Positions 39,001-44,949 of a DNA stretch of 64,000 nt are shown here, in pieces (within the stretch, counting starts at the first letter, position 1; every line of letters starts with the position of its first letter). Below the pieces are notes generated by a model. That model saw nothing but the letters and a program-made list of their open reading frames with translations. It ran no database searches and was not told the origin of the DNA. The DNA is from an uncultured Chloroflexota bacterium. Lineage in GTDB: Bacteria > Chloroflexota > Anaerolineae > Aggregatilineales > Phototrophicaceae. A program made the translations under genes and the position numbers. The stretch covers positions 1 through 64,000 of the forward strand of contig CALJKV010000026.1 in the NCBI GenBank assembly GCA_937974245.1, in the 5' to 3' direction.

Positions 39001-39749
39001 ACACCTTCCTCGACTCGTTTGCCCACTGGCGGCACACGGCTGGGCGACCTGCTCTGAGCATCAATTGGGGGACATGGGATGAGATGCGTGCGGCCACCGC
39101 TGAAGGACAGGAACTGGTGACACGCACCGGGTTGAACCGTATGGCATCCGATCAGGCTCTGGCATTTATGGGCGATTTTCTGGGGATTTCTGATCTGGCG
39201 CAGATGGTCGTGGCGGCGGTGGACTGGTCGGTACTGAAACCGATCTACGAAGCACGCGGCCAGCGGGCGCTCCTGGAACGAGTCGGCGTTCGGCAGCACG
39301 CGACGAAGGCGATACAAACGGAGGCTAAAGTGTCTGACCTGCTACAAAAACTGAGCGAAGCGCACCCTGACGACCATCATGATATTCTTTTGGCGCATGT
39401 CCGGACGGAAGCGGCTTCAGTGCTGGGTATCGCTCGCCCCGAAGAAATAGACATTCACCAGGGGCTGTTTGAGATGGGTATGGACTCGCTGATGTCGGTC
39501 GAACTTAAAGGGCGGCTGGAAGTCAGTGTGGAACACGCGCTGCCATCCACGCTGACATTCAATTATCCGACGGTGGCAGAACTTGTGGAATACCTGACGA
39601 CGAACGTGCTGTCCGAAAAATCGACTGCTTCACCCACCAATGAAGCCTCCGTGCCGGAAGTCGCCAGTACACCGGACAGCAGCGACCTGGATGATCTTTC
39701 CGAAGATGAACTGGCCGCGCTCTTGAGCAAGAAACTGCGATTGAAATGA
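33021..39749 (+). CDS. PKS F: type I polyketide synthase, KS-AT-DH-cMT-KR-ACP
   Basis: A protein of 2242 residues. The N-terminal LSPKRLALLVMDLQAKLD helix is a typical docking segment. KS has Cys208. AT has Ser656 in GHSVG and TASHS at His759. DH is intact, with His960 in HRIYGAVVMP, and Asp1128 and His1132 in DACFH. The C-methyltransferase is at about 1240-1620 (LEIGAGTG near 1438). There is no ER. KR (about 1825-2030) has TGGLGGLG, Ser1977 and Tyr1990, but reads SLSN where the other KRs have LDD/IDD. ACP Ser2156 is in GMDSLMSVEL. The expected output is an alpha-methyl-alpha,beta-unsaturated thioester. The protein ends after the ACP with an acidic DLSEDELAALL tail and no thioesterase, so release must come from elsewhere or another module must follow. 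A hydrolase gene starts seven bases downstream. Confidence 0.92.
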   Translation: MSDLFDRISQLSPKRLALLVMDLQAKLDASERRKPEPIAIIGMGCRFPGGANNPEQFWANLQNGVDSITDIPASRWDVGQFYDPDPDAPGKIATMWGGFVDDIDRFEPQFFGISPREAVTIDPQQRLMLEVSWEALESAGYAPDKLTGSKTGVFVGICNNDYAQMVLNGDTEKFDMYVSTGSAHSVASGRISYILGLQGPAVSVDTACSSSSVAIYLAVQSLRDGECRMALAGGANAILAPEVTVTLSKANMMASDGRCKAFDESADGFVRSEGSGAVVLKRLSDAVADGDSILAVIRGAAINQDGRSNGLTAPNGPSQVSVIRDALMNAGLEPHEISYVETHGTGTSLGDPIEVQALGAALGKDRPAGQPLMIGSVKTNIGHLESAAGIAGLIKLILSLQHREIPPHLHFHHPSSYIAWDELPVTVPTERTPWELPTGTRIGGLSSFGFSGTNVHLIVEEAPVRHPEPVEIERPSHILTLSARTEPALQQLVERYRDALAGQTPGSLPDVCFTANAGRAHLSHRLALVADTLPEMRDTLSAYLRGETPGNMVIGQTGPRLGAVFLFTGQGSQHVDMGRALYETQPTFRRALDQCDEILQPLLGQSLLAVLYPEPGQDSPLNDIFFAQPAQFAIEYALAELWRSWGVVPSVVMGHSVGEYAAACVAGVFSLEDGLKLVAARGRLMQSVSQSGEMATVFGSYERVAAAVQPYTDRVSIAAVNGPESVVISGEKDAVQAVIDALKGERIRARHLQVTTASHSPLMNPLLDEFWRIARSIEFRPPQIDLISGLTGQLAGHEIAGADYWRRHMRESVQFYPAMQTLYAGGYRLFVEIGPAPNLLEMGQRCELGDDCRWIPSLRPGHTDWTQMLKSLGALYVAGLDVDWAGFDRDYPRRRVSLPTYPFQRERYWLDTHATRQQVASLGGDALHPLLGTRLRSPVIQDIVYESRLNAYYPAFLDHHRIYGAVVMPSPVYLEMALAGAEDAFGSAMYGVENLSIQEALILPEEGFRTIQLVIKPEGTGRASFQVFSLGERDEWKQYASGGLALHMDMPQTTDILVLADIQARCTDELPGSAYYDQIREIGLEFGPNFMGIEHIWRRDGEALGQVQLPEGLIHDTKAYHIHPAFLDACFHLLGVPLPDYTFDTTYLLIGIDQYRLYRKPQGTRLWNHTVLAWRDDNQETFSGDVRLFDEDGQLIGEVTGLQLKRAGKDVLMRFAQQRPGDWLYQVEWLPKAQTAASGVSPLAGTVLVDTAASMTSRLEALGDQHGLEGYSGFFAHVDRLVVGYILTALAQFGVDVHPGTRFDPDVLGVSDDQRRLWARLLDMLREDGVAQHSDDGWELTQIPDIDIRSYWSWLVEQYPDYRAELELIGRCGPQLAGTLRGAVDPVGLLFPGGSLSSLEQIYQDAPFAQVYNTLVEQTVTNLLVGWPEGRPLRTLEIGAGTGSTTAYVLPALPAAGAEYVFTDLSPLFLERAAEKFGARLRYERLDIEQNPAGQGFADGSFDLVIAANVLHATQDIRESLVNARSLLAPGGILLLLEGVAPQRWVDVTFGLTDGWWRFRDADLRPDYPLLTAQGWLDILDSVGFVEPAAIAGERPGSILSQQAVILARTASGDAEADMQGTWLIFADDGGLGDQVAASITGRGGQYRLVKPGEAYRSGSDCTWINPYEPGDYHHLVHDAGDNLRGVIYLWGLSATPGVDTSEVEQAVAQELICGGALYVTQALSALSQPAALWMVTQGAQPVEGTVSAPDQSTLWGLGRVIALEHPEIWGGLIDLDDQPSEQAALILAGITQIDGEDQVGWRHGKRYVARLLPTTPPLSGPVQWDAEGAYLVTGGLGGLGLKIARWLAEQGAGHLVLIGRRGLPGRDHWNSLPLESDERRKADAILAIEALGTRVTVESADVSDRTRMTALFARFGDTLPPLRGIIHAAASLSNQMLADMDMNTLLDSLRPKVIGTHILDDLSRDMPLDFMVLFSSTTALWGSRFLGHYAAANTFLDSFAHWRHTAGRPALSINWGTWDEMRAATAEGQELVTRTGLNRMASDQALAFMGDFLGISDLAQMVVAAVDWSVLKPIYEARGQRALLERVGVRQHATKAIQTEAKVSDLLQKLSEAHPDDHHDILLAHVRTEAASVLGIARPEEIDIHQGLFEMGMDSLMSVELKGRLEVSVEHALPSTLTFNYPTVAELVEYLTTNVLSEKSTASPTNEASVPEVASTPDSSDLDDLSEDELAALLSKKLRLK

Positions 39750-39756
39750 TATCTGT

Positions 39757-40704
39757 GTGAGGTGGCATGTGGTGCTACTGATGATGTGTGTGCTGCTGTT
39801 ATCGGGATGTGTATGGCAAGATGTTTTTACGGTGTTGGATACTTTCCAGGAATCGCCACCACAGACCACCAATATTGCTTATGGCAGCGGGCCGGATAAC
39901 ATCCTGGACGTGTACCTGCCGGCGCAAGGCAGTGGGCCTTTTCCGGTGGTAATGCTGATTCACGGCACTGAGGTTAATAAAGACTACTTCACCGGTACCA
40001 ATACCGTGCAAGACCTCGTGGCACAGGGTTACGCCGCCGTTTCAATTCACTACCCTGAGCCTACACCGGCCAATCCCAATTCGGTGATGGATGATGCCGC
40101 CTGCGCCCTGGCCTGGATTCACAACAGCAGCAGGATGTATCCTTTTGATACCAGTAATGTGGTCGTCCTGGGGCATTCTCGCGGAGCAGCGATGGCGATC
40201 CTACTGGCTATGATAGATGAACCAGGACTGTTGCTCGGTAACTGTGAGTACCGTCTTCCGGACGCCAATTGGGTGAAAGGGGCGGTGGGGTATGGGGGTA
40301 GTTATGCTGTGCCCGCAGTGAGCTTTGCGAACCCTAATTTCCAGAAAACCTTGCAGGACTCCGTGGGGATGACAGCCGAGCAGATACAGGCGCTGGAAAC
40401 CGTACTCTCTACCGTTCCGCCGGAAGAATGGCGCAGCAGCCCGCAAATGCCCGAACCGCTGCGCTTACTCGCAAACTATTTACCGCTGGCCTGGCTGGAT
40501 GGCAGTGAACCGCCGATATTGCTGGTACATGGCGAAAACGACGAACGCACCCCGGTGATCGAGTCGCAAGCCTTCGCTGATATACTGGTAGCGAAAGGCG
40601 TGCCGCTCACGCTGGTCATCATCCCTGGCGCATTCCATCGGCTGAATCAGGACTCTCTGCGCGATCCGCTGTTCAAGTTTCTGGACACAATCACCGGTAG
40701 ATAG
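39757..40704 (+). CDS. Predicted lipoprotein alpha/beta hydrolase (lipase/esterase-like)
   Basis: A protein of 315 residues with a hydrophobic leader ending in the lipobox LLLSGC (Cys18), so it should be exported and lipid-anchored. The hydrolase fold shows an oxyanion HGTE segment, a GHSRG nucleophile elbow, Asp in HGENDERTP and His in GAFHR. It lies seven bases after the last PKS gene on the same strand, which suggests co-transcription. Because it should act outside the cytoplasm it is unlikely to release the chain from PKS F; hydrolysis or remodelling of the product at the surface is more plausible, but that is inference. The start is a GTG at 39757; other in-frame starts exist close by. 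Substrate unknown. Confidence 0.8.
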   Translation: MRWHVVLLMMCVLLLSGCVWQDVFTVLDTFQESPPQTTNIAYGSGPDNILDVYLPAQGSGPFPVVMLIHGTEVNKDYFTGTNTVQDLVAQGYAAVSIHYPEPTPANPNSVMDDAACALAWIHNSSRMYPFDTSNVVVLGHSRGAAMAILLAMIDEPGLLLGNCEYRLPDANWVKGAVGYGGSYAVPAVSFANPNFQKTLQDSVGMTAEQIQALETVLSTVPPEEWRSSPQMPEPLRLLANYLPLAWLDGSEPPILLVHGENDERTPVIESQAFADILVAKGVPLTLVIIPGAFHRLNQDSLRDPLFKFLDTITGR

Positions 40705-40757
40705 GCAGCATGTTCATTCGTTTATTCTAGGAGCGCTAAACAGTGCAGCTTTGCCGG

Positions 40758-41105
40758 CTACTGGATGCTGACCAGCACCTGTGCGCCACGCCATAACCCT
40801 TCCAGGTCGTAATACAGGCGCTTGCTTTCGAGGAACAGGTGGACGACCACGTTCCCGTAGTCCATCAGAATCCAGCCACTGTCCGCCGTGCCTTCAATCG
40901 AAAATGGCAGTTTCTCACACTGCTCTTTCACGCTGTTGCGCACGTTTTCCGCTAATGCTTTAAGCTGGCGGTCGCTGTTGCCGTTACAAATGACAAAGTA
41001 GTCTGCAATGATCGCGTCCGGGCGCAGGTCAAGCAGGACGATGTTTTCCGCTTTTTTCTCATCCACAACATGGACGATGTGGCGTGCGAGTTCTTGTGAG
41101 TCCAG
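40758..41105 (-). CDS. rsfS: Ribosomal silencing factor RsfS
   Basis: A RsfS/Iojap family protein that binds ribosomal protein uL14 and blocks subunit joining when nutrients are scarce. The core DEKKAENIVLLDLR, the DYFVICNGNSDRQ block and GWILMDYGNVVVHLF are diagnostic. With the first standard start codon (GTG at 41066) the protein has 102 residues and lacks the usual first helix. Upstream and in frame, the codons read LDSQELARHIVHV, matching the normal family N-terminus, and are bounded by an in-frame TAG. The only start that includes them next to a Shine-Dalgarno is a CTG at 41105, five bases after a perfect AGGAGG. I therefore extend the gene to 115 residues. The function is sure; the start codon is inference. 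Confidence 0.88.
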   Translation of the reverse strand: MDSQELARHIVHVVDEKKAENIVLLDLRPDAIIADYFVICNGNSDRQLKALAENVRNSVKEQCEKLPFSIEGTADSGWILMDYGNVVVHLFLESKRLYYDLEGLWRGAQVLVSIQ

Positions 41106-41116
41106 AAAAGCCTCCT
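41103..41116 (-). promoter_or_regulatory. Shine-Dalgarno AGGAGG and putative CTG start of rsfS
   Basis: On the minus strand AGGAGG occupies 41116-41111, followed by CTTTT and a CTG codon at 41105-41103. An in-frame TAG lies just upstream and no ATG, GTG or TTG occurs in frame until 41066. The perfect ribosome binding site at ideal spacing, with family-like residues coded after it, supports initiation at CTG. Confidence 0.55.
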
Positions 41117-41164
41117 ATAGTGTTCAAGACAGTGTCTAAGCGGGCATTGTAGCATAATCGGCAT

Positions 41165-41989
41165 TCAGGGCAATGCTGCCCCGGTTTCTGCCAGGAATGC
41201 GCCCAGCGCCGCGATCACGGTATCCGGCTGTTCATCGAGTGGTTGGTGATTCACGCCGGGAAGTTCCAGTAGTCGGGCGTTTTGCAACCGGTGTGCCGCC
41301 AGCCGCCCCTCCTGTGGTGGAACAGTGCTGTCTTCCGCGCCGACCAGCACGAGCGTAGGCTGTTGTATCCTCCGCAGTTCCGGTTCCAGGTTCTCGCGGG
41401 CGATGCTCGCAAGTGCTCCGGTTGCGGCCTGCCATGACGCCCGTATGAAGTCCTGGCGGATCCGTTCGGCGGCTTCCGCTCCCACATACGCTGGCACACT
41501 CAGCAGCGGTGCCAATAGTTCCGATTGTGCCAACCACCAGAACGGCTTGGAACGCGCTAGGGCGAAACTGCCCACCTCGGTACTCACGAGACGATTGAGT
41601 TCAAGCGAGAAACGCCCGGTCACAACCGGCGCGAGCAACGCCAGCGCCTCAGCTAATTCGGGGCGCAATAGTGCCAACTTGAGCGCCAGCATCCCGCCCA
41701 TCGAATGCCCGATGATGGCTTTGGGCTGGATACCATGCTGGTCGCAAAAGTCTATCACCAGGGCGGCATGGTCATTGATGTCGAGCATCGGGTTTGCGGG
41801 CAGTGACGGGGATGCGCCGAAACCAGCTAGGTCAATCGCCCAGAAACGTGCGCGACCCTGTAAGGCCTCAATCATCACCTGCCACATCTTGCCCGAACTG
41901 GCCCAGCCATGAATCAACAGGACATCTGGCCCGGCTCCGGCGCAGGTATAGTGGAGTTGGGTGGGTTGCGTATGGTTCACTATTGACAT
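41165..41989 (-). CDS. Alpha/beta hydrolase, BioH-like
   Basis: About 274 residues from the ATG at 41989 (protein start MSIVNHTQ). The longer open frame to 42085 adds 32 residues with no family similarity, so I leave them out. The features are HGWASSG (oxyanion loop), the nucleophile elbow GHSMGG, Asp in VGAEDSTVPP and His in GVNHQP, a complete catalytic triad of the BioH/carboxylesterase group. BioH removes the methyl group from pimeloyl-ACP methyl ester in biotin synthesis, but the family is broad and no other biotin gene is nearby. A TATAAT hexamer lies just before the start on the minus strand and may be its -10 element with a very short leader. The gene lies 59 bases upstream of rsfS on the same strand. 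Confidence 0.75.
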   Translation of the reverse strand: MSIVNHTQPTQLHYTCAGAGPDVLLIHGWASSGKMWQVMIEALQGRARFWAIDLAGFGASPSLPANPMLDINDHAALVIDFCDQHGIQPKAIIGHSMGGMLALKLALLRPELAEALALLAPVVTGRFSLELNRLVSTEVGSFALARSKPFWWLAQSELLAPLLSVPAYVGAEAAERIRQDFIRASWQAATGALASIARENLEPELRRIQQPTLVLVGAEDSTVPPQEGRLAAHRLQNARLLELPGVNHQPLDEQPDTVIAALGAFLAETGAALP

Positions 41990-42131
41990 ACGCTCATTAT
42001 AGCATGACTCAATGCGGGAAAAGGGGGATGTTTTGCGGTCAACAATGGCAGACTGATTGTAAACCGCTGTACAATGGGTGAGCAACAGTAATTCGTATTA
42101 ATGGGCAGGCTTTAAGGGTAATCAATTAACC

Positions 42132-42872
42132 ATGAAAGAAACCCAGGCCATTATCGAACGTATCAGCCGGGTGAATACTGGCTTTCAACGGTTACACCTC
42201 TCGGTAGATGACTCGTTGAGCCAGATCAAACCCGGCCAATCATTGCTGGCACGTCCGGTTGAAGCGTGGAATCCGTATCTGCGTGAACACTGGTGGCCGG
42301 TGACCGTTAGCGCAACGAACATGATTGTCGAGCGCCCCCTTGAGTCACGCTACGAACCTGGTCAAGTCGTGAGCCTGCTCGGTCTAATCGGACAGCCCTA
42401 CCGTTACCGGCGCACGTTGCGGAATGTGCTGCTGCTGTCGTTTGACGCGCCGCCTACCGCGCTGCTGATGTCTATCGGCTGGTTGCTGGGCAACCAGGTG
42501 AGCGTGACTCTCGTGCTGCTGGGTAGTGCCCGACAGTATGATACCGCGCATCTGCCGCCGGAACTGGAGATCATTCACGGGGAGGATGATTTTGGCTGGC
42601 CGGATCGGGTGATGACCGTGGGCTGGGCAGATCAGGTCTTTGTGACTGTCGCGCCTGATGACGAATTAGGTCGGTTTGCGAAGGTATGGACGCTCTTCAA
42701 GGAACTACGGGCGGACATCCCCCCCAATTACCTGTTTGGTGTCTTCCAGCCGGAACTGCCCTGTGGTGTGGGGGCGTGCCAGGCGTGCCTGGTGGGGCTG
42801 CGTGGGAATACTGTGCGGACGATCTGCCAGGATGGGCCGGCGATTGACCTGACGCAGGTGCCGCTGTTATGA
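42132..42872 (+). CDS. PyrK-like iron-sulfur electron transfer protein
   Basis: A protein of 246 residues resembling the electron transfer subunit of class 1B dihydroorotate dehydrogenase. The C-terminus has the [2Fe-2S] pattern Cys211-x4-Cys216-x2-Cys219-x12-Cys232, in PCGVGACQACLV and ICQDGP. Two PGQ segments (PGQSLLARP and PGQVVSLLG) resemble the beta-barrel of the flavin domain. The usual RPxS flavin motif and the glycine-rich nucleotide motif are not evident, so FAD and NAD binding are uncertain. It overlaps the next gene as ATGA (42869-42872), and a PyrD-like gene follows that one, so the PyrK/PyrD pairing is preserved with a deacetylase inserted. A redox role is likely; pyrimidine synthesis is not assured. 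Confidence 0.72.
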   Translation: MKETQAIIERISRVNTGFQRLHLSVDDSLSQIKPGQSLLARPVEAWNPYLREHWWPVTVSATNMIVERPLESRYEPGQVVSLLGLIGQPYRYRRTLRNVLLLSFDAPPTALLMSIGWLLGNQVSVTLVLLGSARQYDTAHLPPELEIIHGEDDFGWPDRVMTVGWADQVFVTVAPDDELGRFAKVWTLFKELRADIPPNYLFGVFQPELPCGVGACQACLVGLRGNTVRTICQDGPAIDLTQVPLL

Positions 42873-43621
42873 CGCTGCGTTCGGCGGTCTGCTTTTTCGC
42901 CCACCCGGACGACGAGACGATTTTGGCGGGCGGCATCATAACGCTGCTGGCGCGACAAGGCGTGCTTGTGCAGGTCGTGTGCGCCACGCGGGGCGAAGGC
43001 GGCGAGGTGGGCGACCCGCCGGTTGTCCCCAATCGAGATCTGTTAGGTGCAGCACGGGAAGCTGAGCTGCGCTGCGCGGTACACACATTGGGCGCGTCGG
43101 TAACGGTGCTGGACTATATAGACCCGACGGTGGGCGAGGGTGAGGCGCTCTACCCATTTGCGGTGGCTTTCGACATGCTGGCAGCACAGTTTGGGGAAAT
43201 CGCCCGTCACTATCAGGCCGATCTGGTACTCACACATGGCGTGGATGGCGAATACGGCCACCCGGCGCACCAATTGGTACACCGGGCGGTGCTGGCGGGA
43301 GTCCCCGCGGCACTGCCGGAGACCCTGGTTTACACGGTTGCGGCGCGTGTGCCGTCTATTGAAGATCGGCTGTGGAATCAGAGTGAAACGGCTCACCTCG
43401 CGCTGGATATTCAACCCTGGGGCGCGGCTAAAGTAGGCGCGATGCTGTGCCATGTGTCGCAGCATGCACTGTTTAAGCGTCGTCGAGGGCTTCAGACCGT
43501 GCCAGAAGCGCTGCGAACCACCGAGTCCGTGCGCCGTTCCTGGCCGGATACACGTGGCGAACCACCCCAAGACGCTTTTACCAGTCTGCTCCGTGAAGCC
43601 GGGGCATGGTTATTGGAGTAG
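42869..43621 (+). CDS. PIG-L family deacetylase (LmbE-like)
   Basis: A protein of 250 residues with the zinc motif AHPDDE at residues 11-16 and a second metal site in HGVDGEYGHPAHQLVH. PIG-L/LmbE enzymes remove N-acetyl groups from sugar-linked substrates such as GlcNAc-inositol or bacillithiol precursors, or act on metabolites. The start overlaps the PyrK-like gene and only about 10 bases separate its stop from the PyrD-like gene, so all three are surely co-translated. The substrate cannot be told from the sequence. No GlcNAc-thiol biosynthesis partner is visible in the window. Confidence 0.87.
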   Translation: MTLRSAVCFFAHPDDETILAGGIITLLARQGVLVQVVCATRGEGGEVGDPPVVPNRDLLGAAREAELRCAVHTLGASVTVLDYIDPTVGEGEALYPFAVAFDMLAAQFGEIARHYQADLVLTHGVDGEYGHPAHQLVHRAVLAGVPAALPETLVYTVAARVPSIEDRLWNQSETAHLALDIQPWGAAKVGAMLCHVSQHALFKRRRGLQTVPEALRTTESVRRSWPDTRGEPPQDAFTSLLREAGAWLLE

Positions 43622-43631
43622 AAGGACGCTT

Positions 43632-44573
43632 ATGGCTTTTGAGATTACCCGACCCGGGAAAAACAGCCTGGTTGTTGAAACCCCTGTAATGCCATCCGCT
43701 GGTATTTTCGGCTTTGGCGATGTGTACCGCGACCTGATTAAAGTTGAGAAGCTGGGCGCGATTGTCACCAACCCGGTGACGTACCAACCCTGGCAGGTTG
43801 CCACCGGGACGCGGGTGATTCCGCTGGATGCTGGGGTACTCGTGCATACCGGACTGCCCAATCCTGGCCTGAGCAAGGTGCTGAACCAGTATCGCGGCTT
43901 ATGGGATCGCTACCCGATGCCAGTGATTCTGCATCTCGTTAGCACGACGGTGGAGCATGTGCGGCGCGGCGCGGAACGGATTGACGAAGAAACCAGCGTG
44001 GACGCAATTGAACTCGGCCTAAATGACGATGTGGACTGGTCGGAAGCCGAACACCTGACAAAGGCAGCAGTTCAGGCCACCGAAAAACCCGTGCTGGTGC
44101 GCTTGCCGCTGCATGATGCGCTGGCTGTCGCTGAGGCCGTCATGGATGCCGGAGCGGGTGCATTGGTCGTGGCCGCGCCGCCTCGAGGGACAGCTCGTGA
44201 CCCGCATACCGGCAAACTTGTGAGTGGCCGAGTATACGGCCCGTTAGTGAAACCGGCAGTGCTGCGCGTGGTAGGGCAGCTTGCCCGTAAGGTAGATATT
44301 CCGGTGATTGGGGCGGGTGGCATTCATACCCAGCAGGATGCTCGCGATTATATTGAGGCCGGAGCGCGGGCTGTGCAGGTCGATTCTGCCACCTGGATAC
44401 AGCCCAAAATCATCGAATTCATCGCTCGTGACCTGGGTGGGTGGGTACTCACGCGGGAAGTTGGGGCGCTGGCCGACGAGTGGCATCCGGGCATCGGTGA
44501 AACCGAACGCAAAGCAGAAGATGCCGGACAATCGGCTGAACCCGGCGATGCATCCACCAAGCCGACGGGGTAA
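43632..44573 (+). CDS. Dihydroorotate dehydrogenase-fold flavoprotein, altered active site
   Basis: From ATG 43632 (after AAGGA) the protein has 313 residues; the longer frame beginning at 43452 overlaps the PIG-L gene and is not family-like. The FMN half-barrel is clear: GAIVTNPVTYQPW, TGLPNPG, and GAGGIHTQQDARDYIEAGA followed by AVQVD. Two parts of the orotate site differ from true PyrD. The catalytic-loop region where NxSCPN is expected reads AIELGLNDDVDW, and the KLSPN-like strand reads VLVRLPLHD, so the catalytic cysteine and FMN-site lysine appear to be missing. The C-terminus carries an acidic low-complexity tail. It probably binds FMN, but the substrate is open. It forms an operon with the PyrK-like and PIG-L genes. 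Confidence 0.75.
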   Translation: MAFEITRPGKNSLVVETPVMPSAGIFGFGDVYRDLIKVEKLGAIVTNPVTYQPWQVATGTRVIPLDAGVLVHTGLPNPGLSKVLNQYRGLWDRYPMPVILHLVSTTVEHVRRGAERIDEETSVDAIELGLNDDVDWSEAEHLTKAAVQATEKPVLVRLPLHDALAVAEAVMDAGAGALVVAAPPRGTARDPHTGKLVSGRVYGPLVKPAVLRVVGQLARKVDIPVIGAGGIHTQQDARDYIEAGARAVQVDSATWIQPKIIEFIARDLGGWVLTREVGALADEWHPGIGETERKAEDAGQSAEPGDASTKPTG

Positions 44574-44615
44574 CTGCGAGCCGCTGTGTGTTGAGATTAC
44601 CCAGACGCTTGCGCT

Positions 44616-44852
44616 CTAGGCCTGGGCAAGCTGATCGGTGGCCGAATCGTCAGCGTGTTTGGCCCCATCTTCGCCTTCGGTATGTCGCAGCGGAATCACA
44701 CCAGTGATACCACCACTGTCTTCGTCAAACTCCGGCAAGTTGGGCTGCGCGGATTGGTCGGATTCCTGCCGCGTGTCTGGTTCGACATCTACGCGTGGCA
44801 TCACGCCGGTCTGGGAGCCTGCGTGGGTGGGTTTCTTGGGTTTATCGGACAT
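44616..44852 (-). CDS. Small acidic hypothetical protein with repeated TGVxP motif
   Basis: I do not recognise this family. From ATG 44852 (protein start MSDKPKK) it has 78 residues, mostly acidic and polar, with no hydrophobic core, and is probably disordered. Two short similar segments, GSQTGVMPR and GGITGVIPL, are separated by an acidic linker. The longer frame beginning at 44918 adds 22 residues that look non-coding. It is convergent with the PyrD-like gene and stands alone before the next leftward gene. It could be spurious, but the internal repeat and start placement favour a real gene. Confidence 0.5.
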   Translation of the reverse strand: MSDKPKKPTHAGSQTGVMPRVDVEPDTRQESDQSAQPNLPEFDEDSGGITGVIPLRHTEGEDGAKHADDSATDQLAQA

Positions 44853-44949
44853 CACATTTATCCCCCATGTGCTGCTTATCAATTTTATTGTACAGTACCT
44901 GTCTGCCAATACAAACACTTTTGGGCAGTTTTGCGCTTGTGTTCAGGCC

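Noticed and set aside
39300..39749. Possible terminal thioesterase or reductase domain in PKS F
   Set aside because: After the ACP serine (2156) only about 86 residues remain, with an acidic DLSEDELAALL tail. There is no room for a releasing domain.
43452..43631. N-terminal extension of the PyrD-like gene
   Set aside because: This part overlaps the PIG-L gene in another frame and has no family similarity; ATG 43632 has a good Shine-Dalgarno and starts the conserved region.
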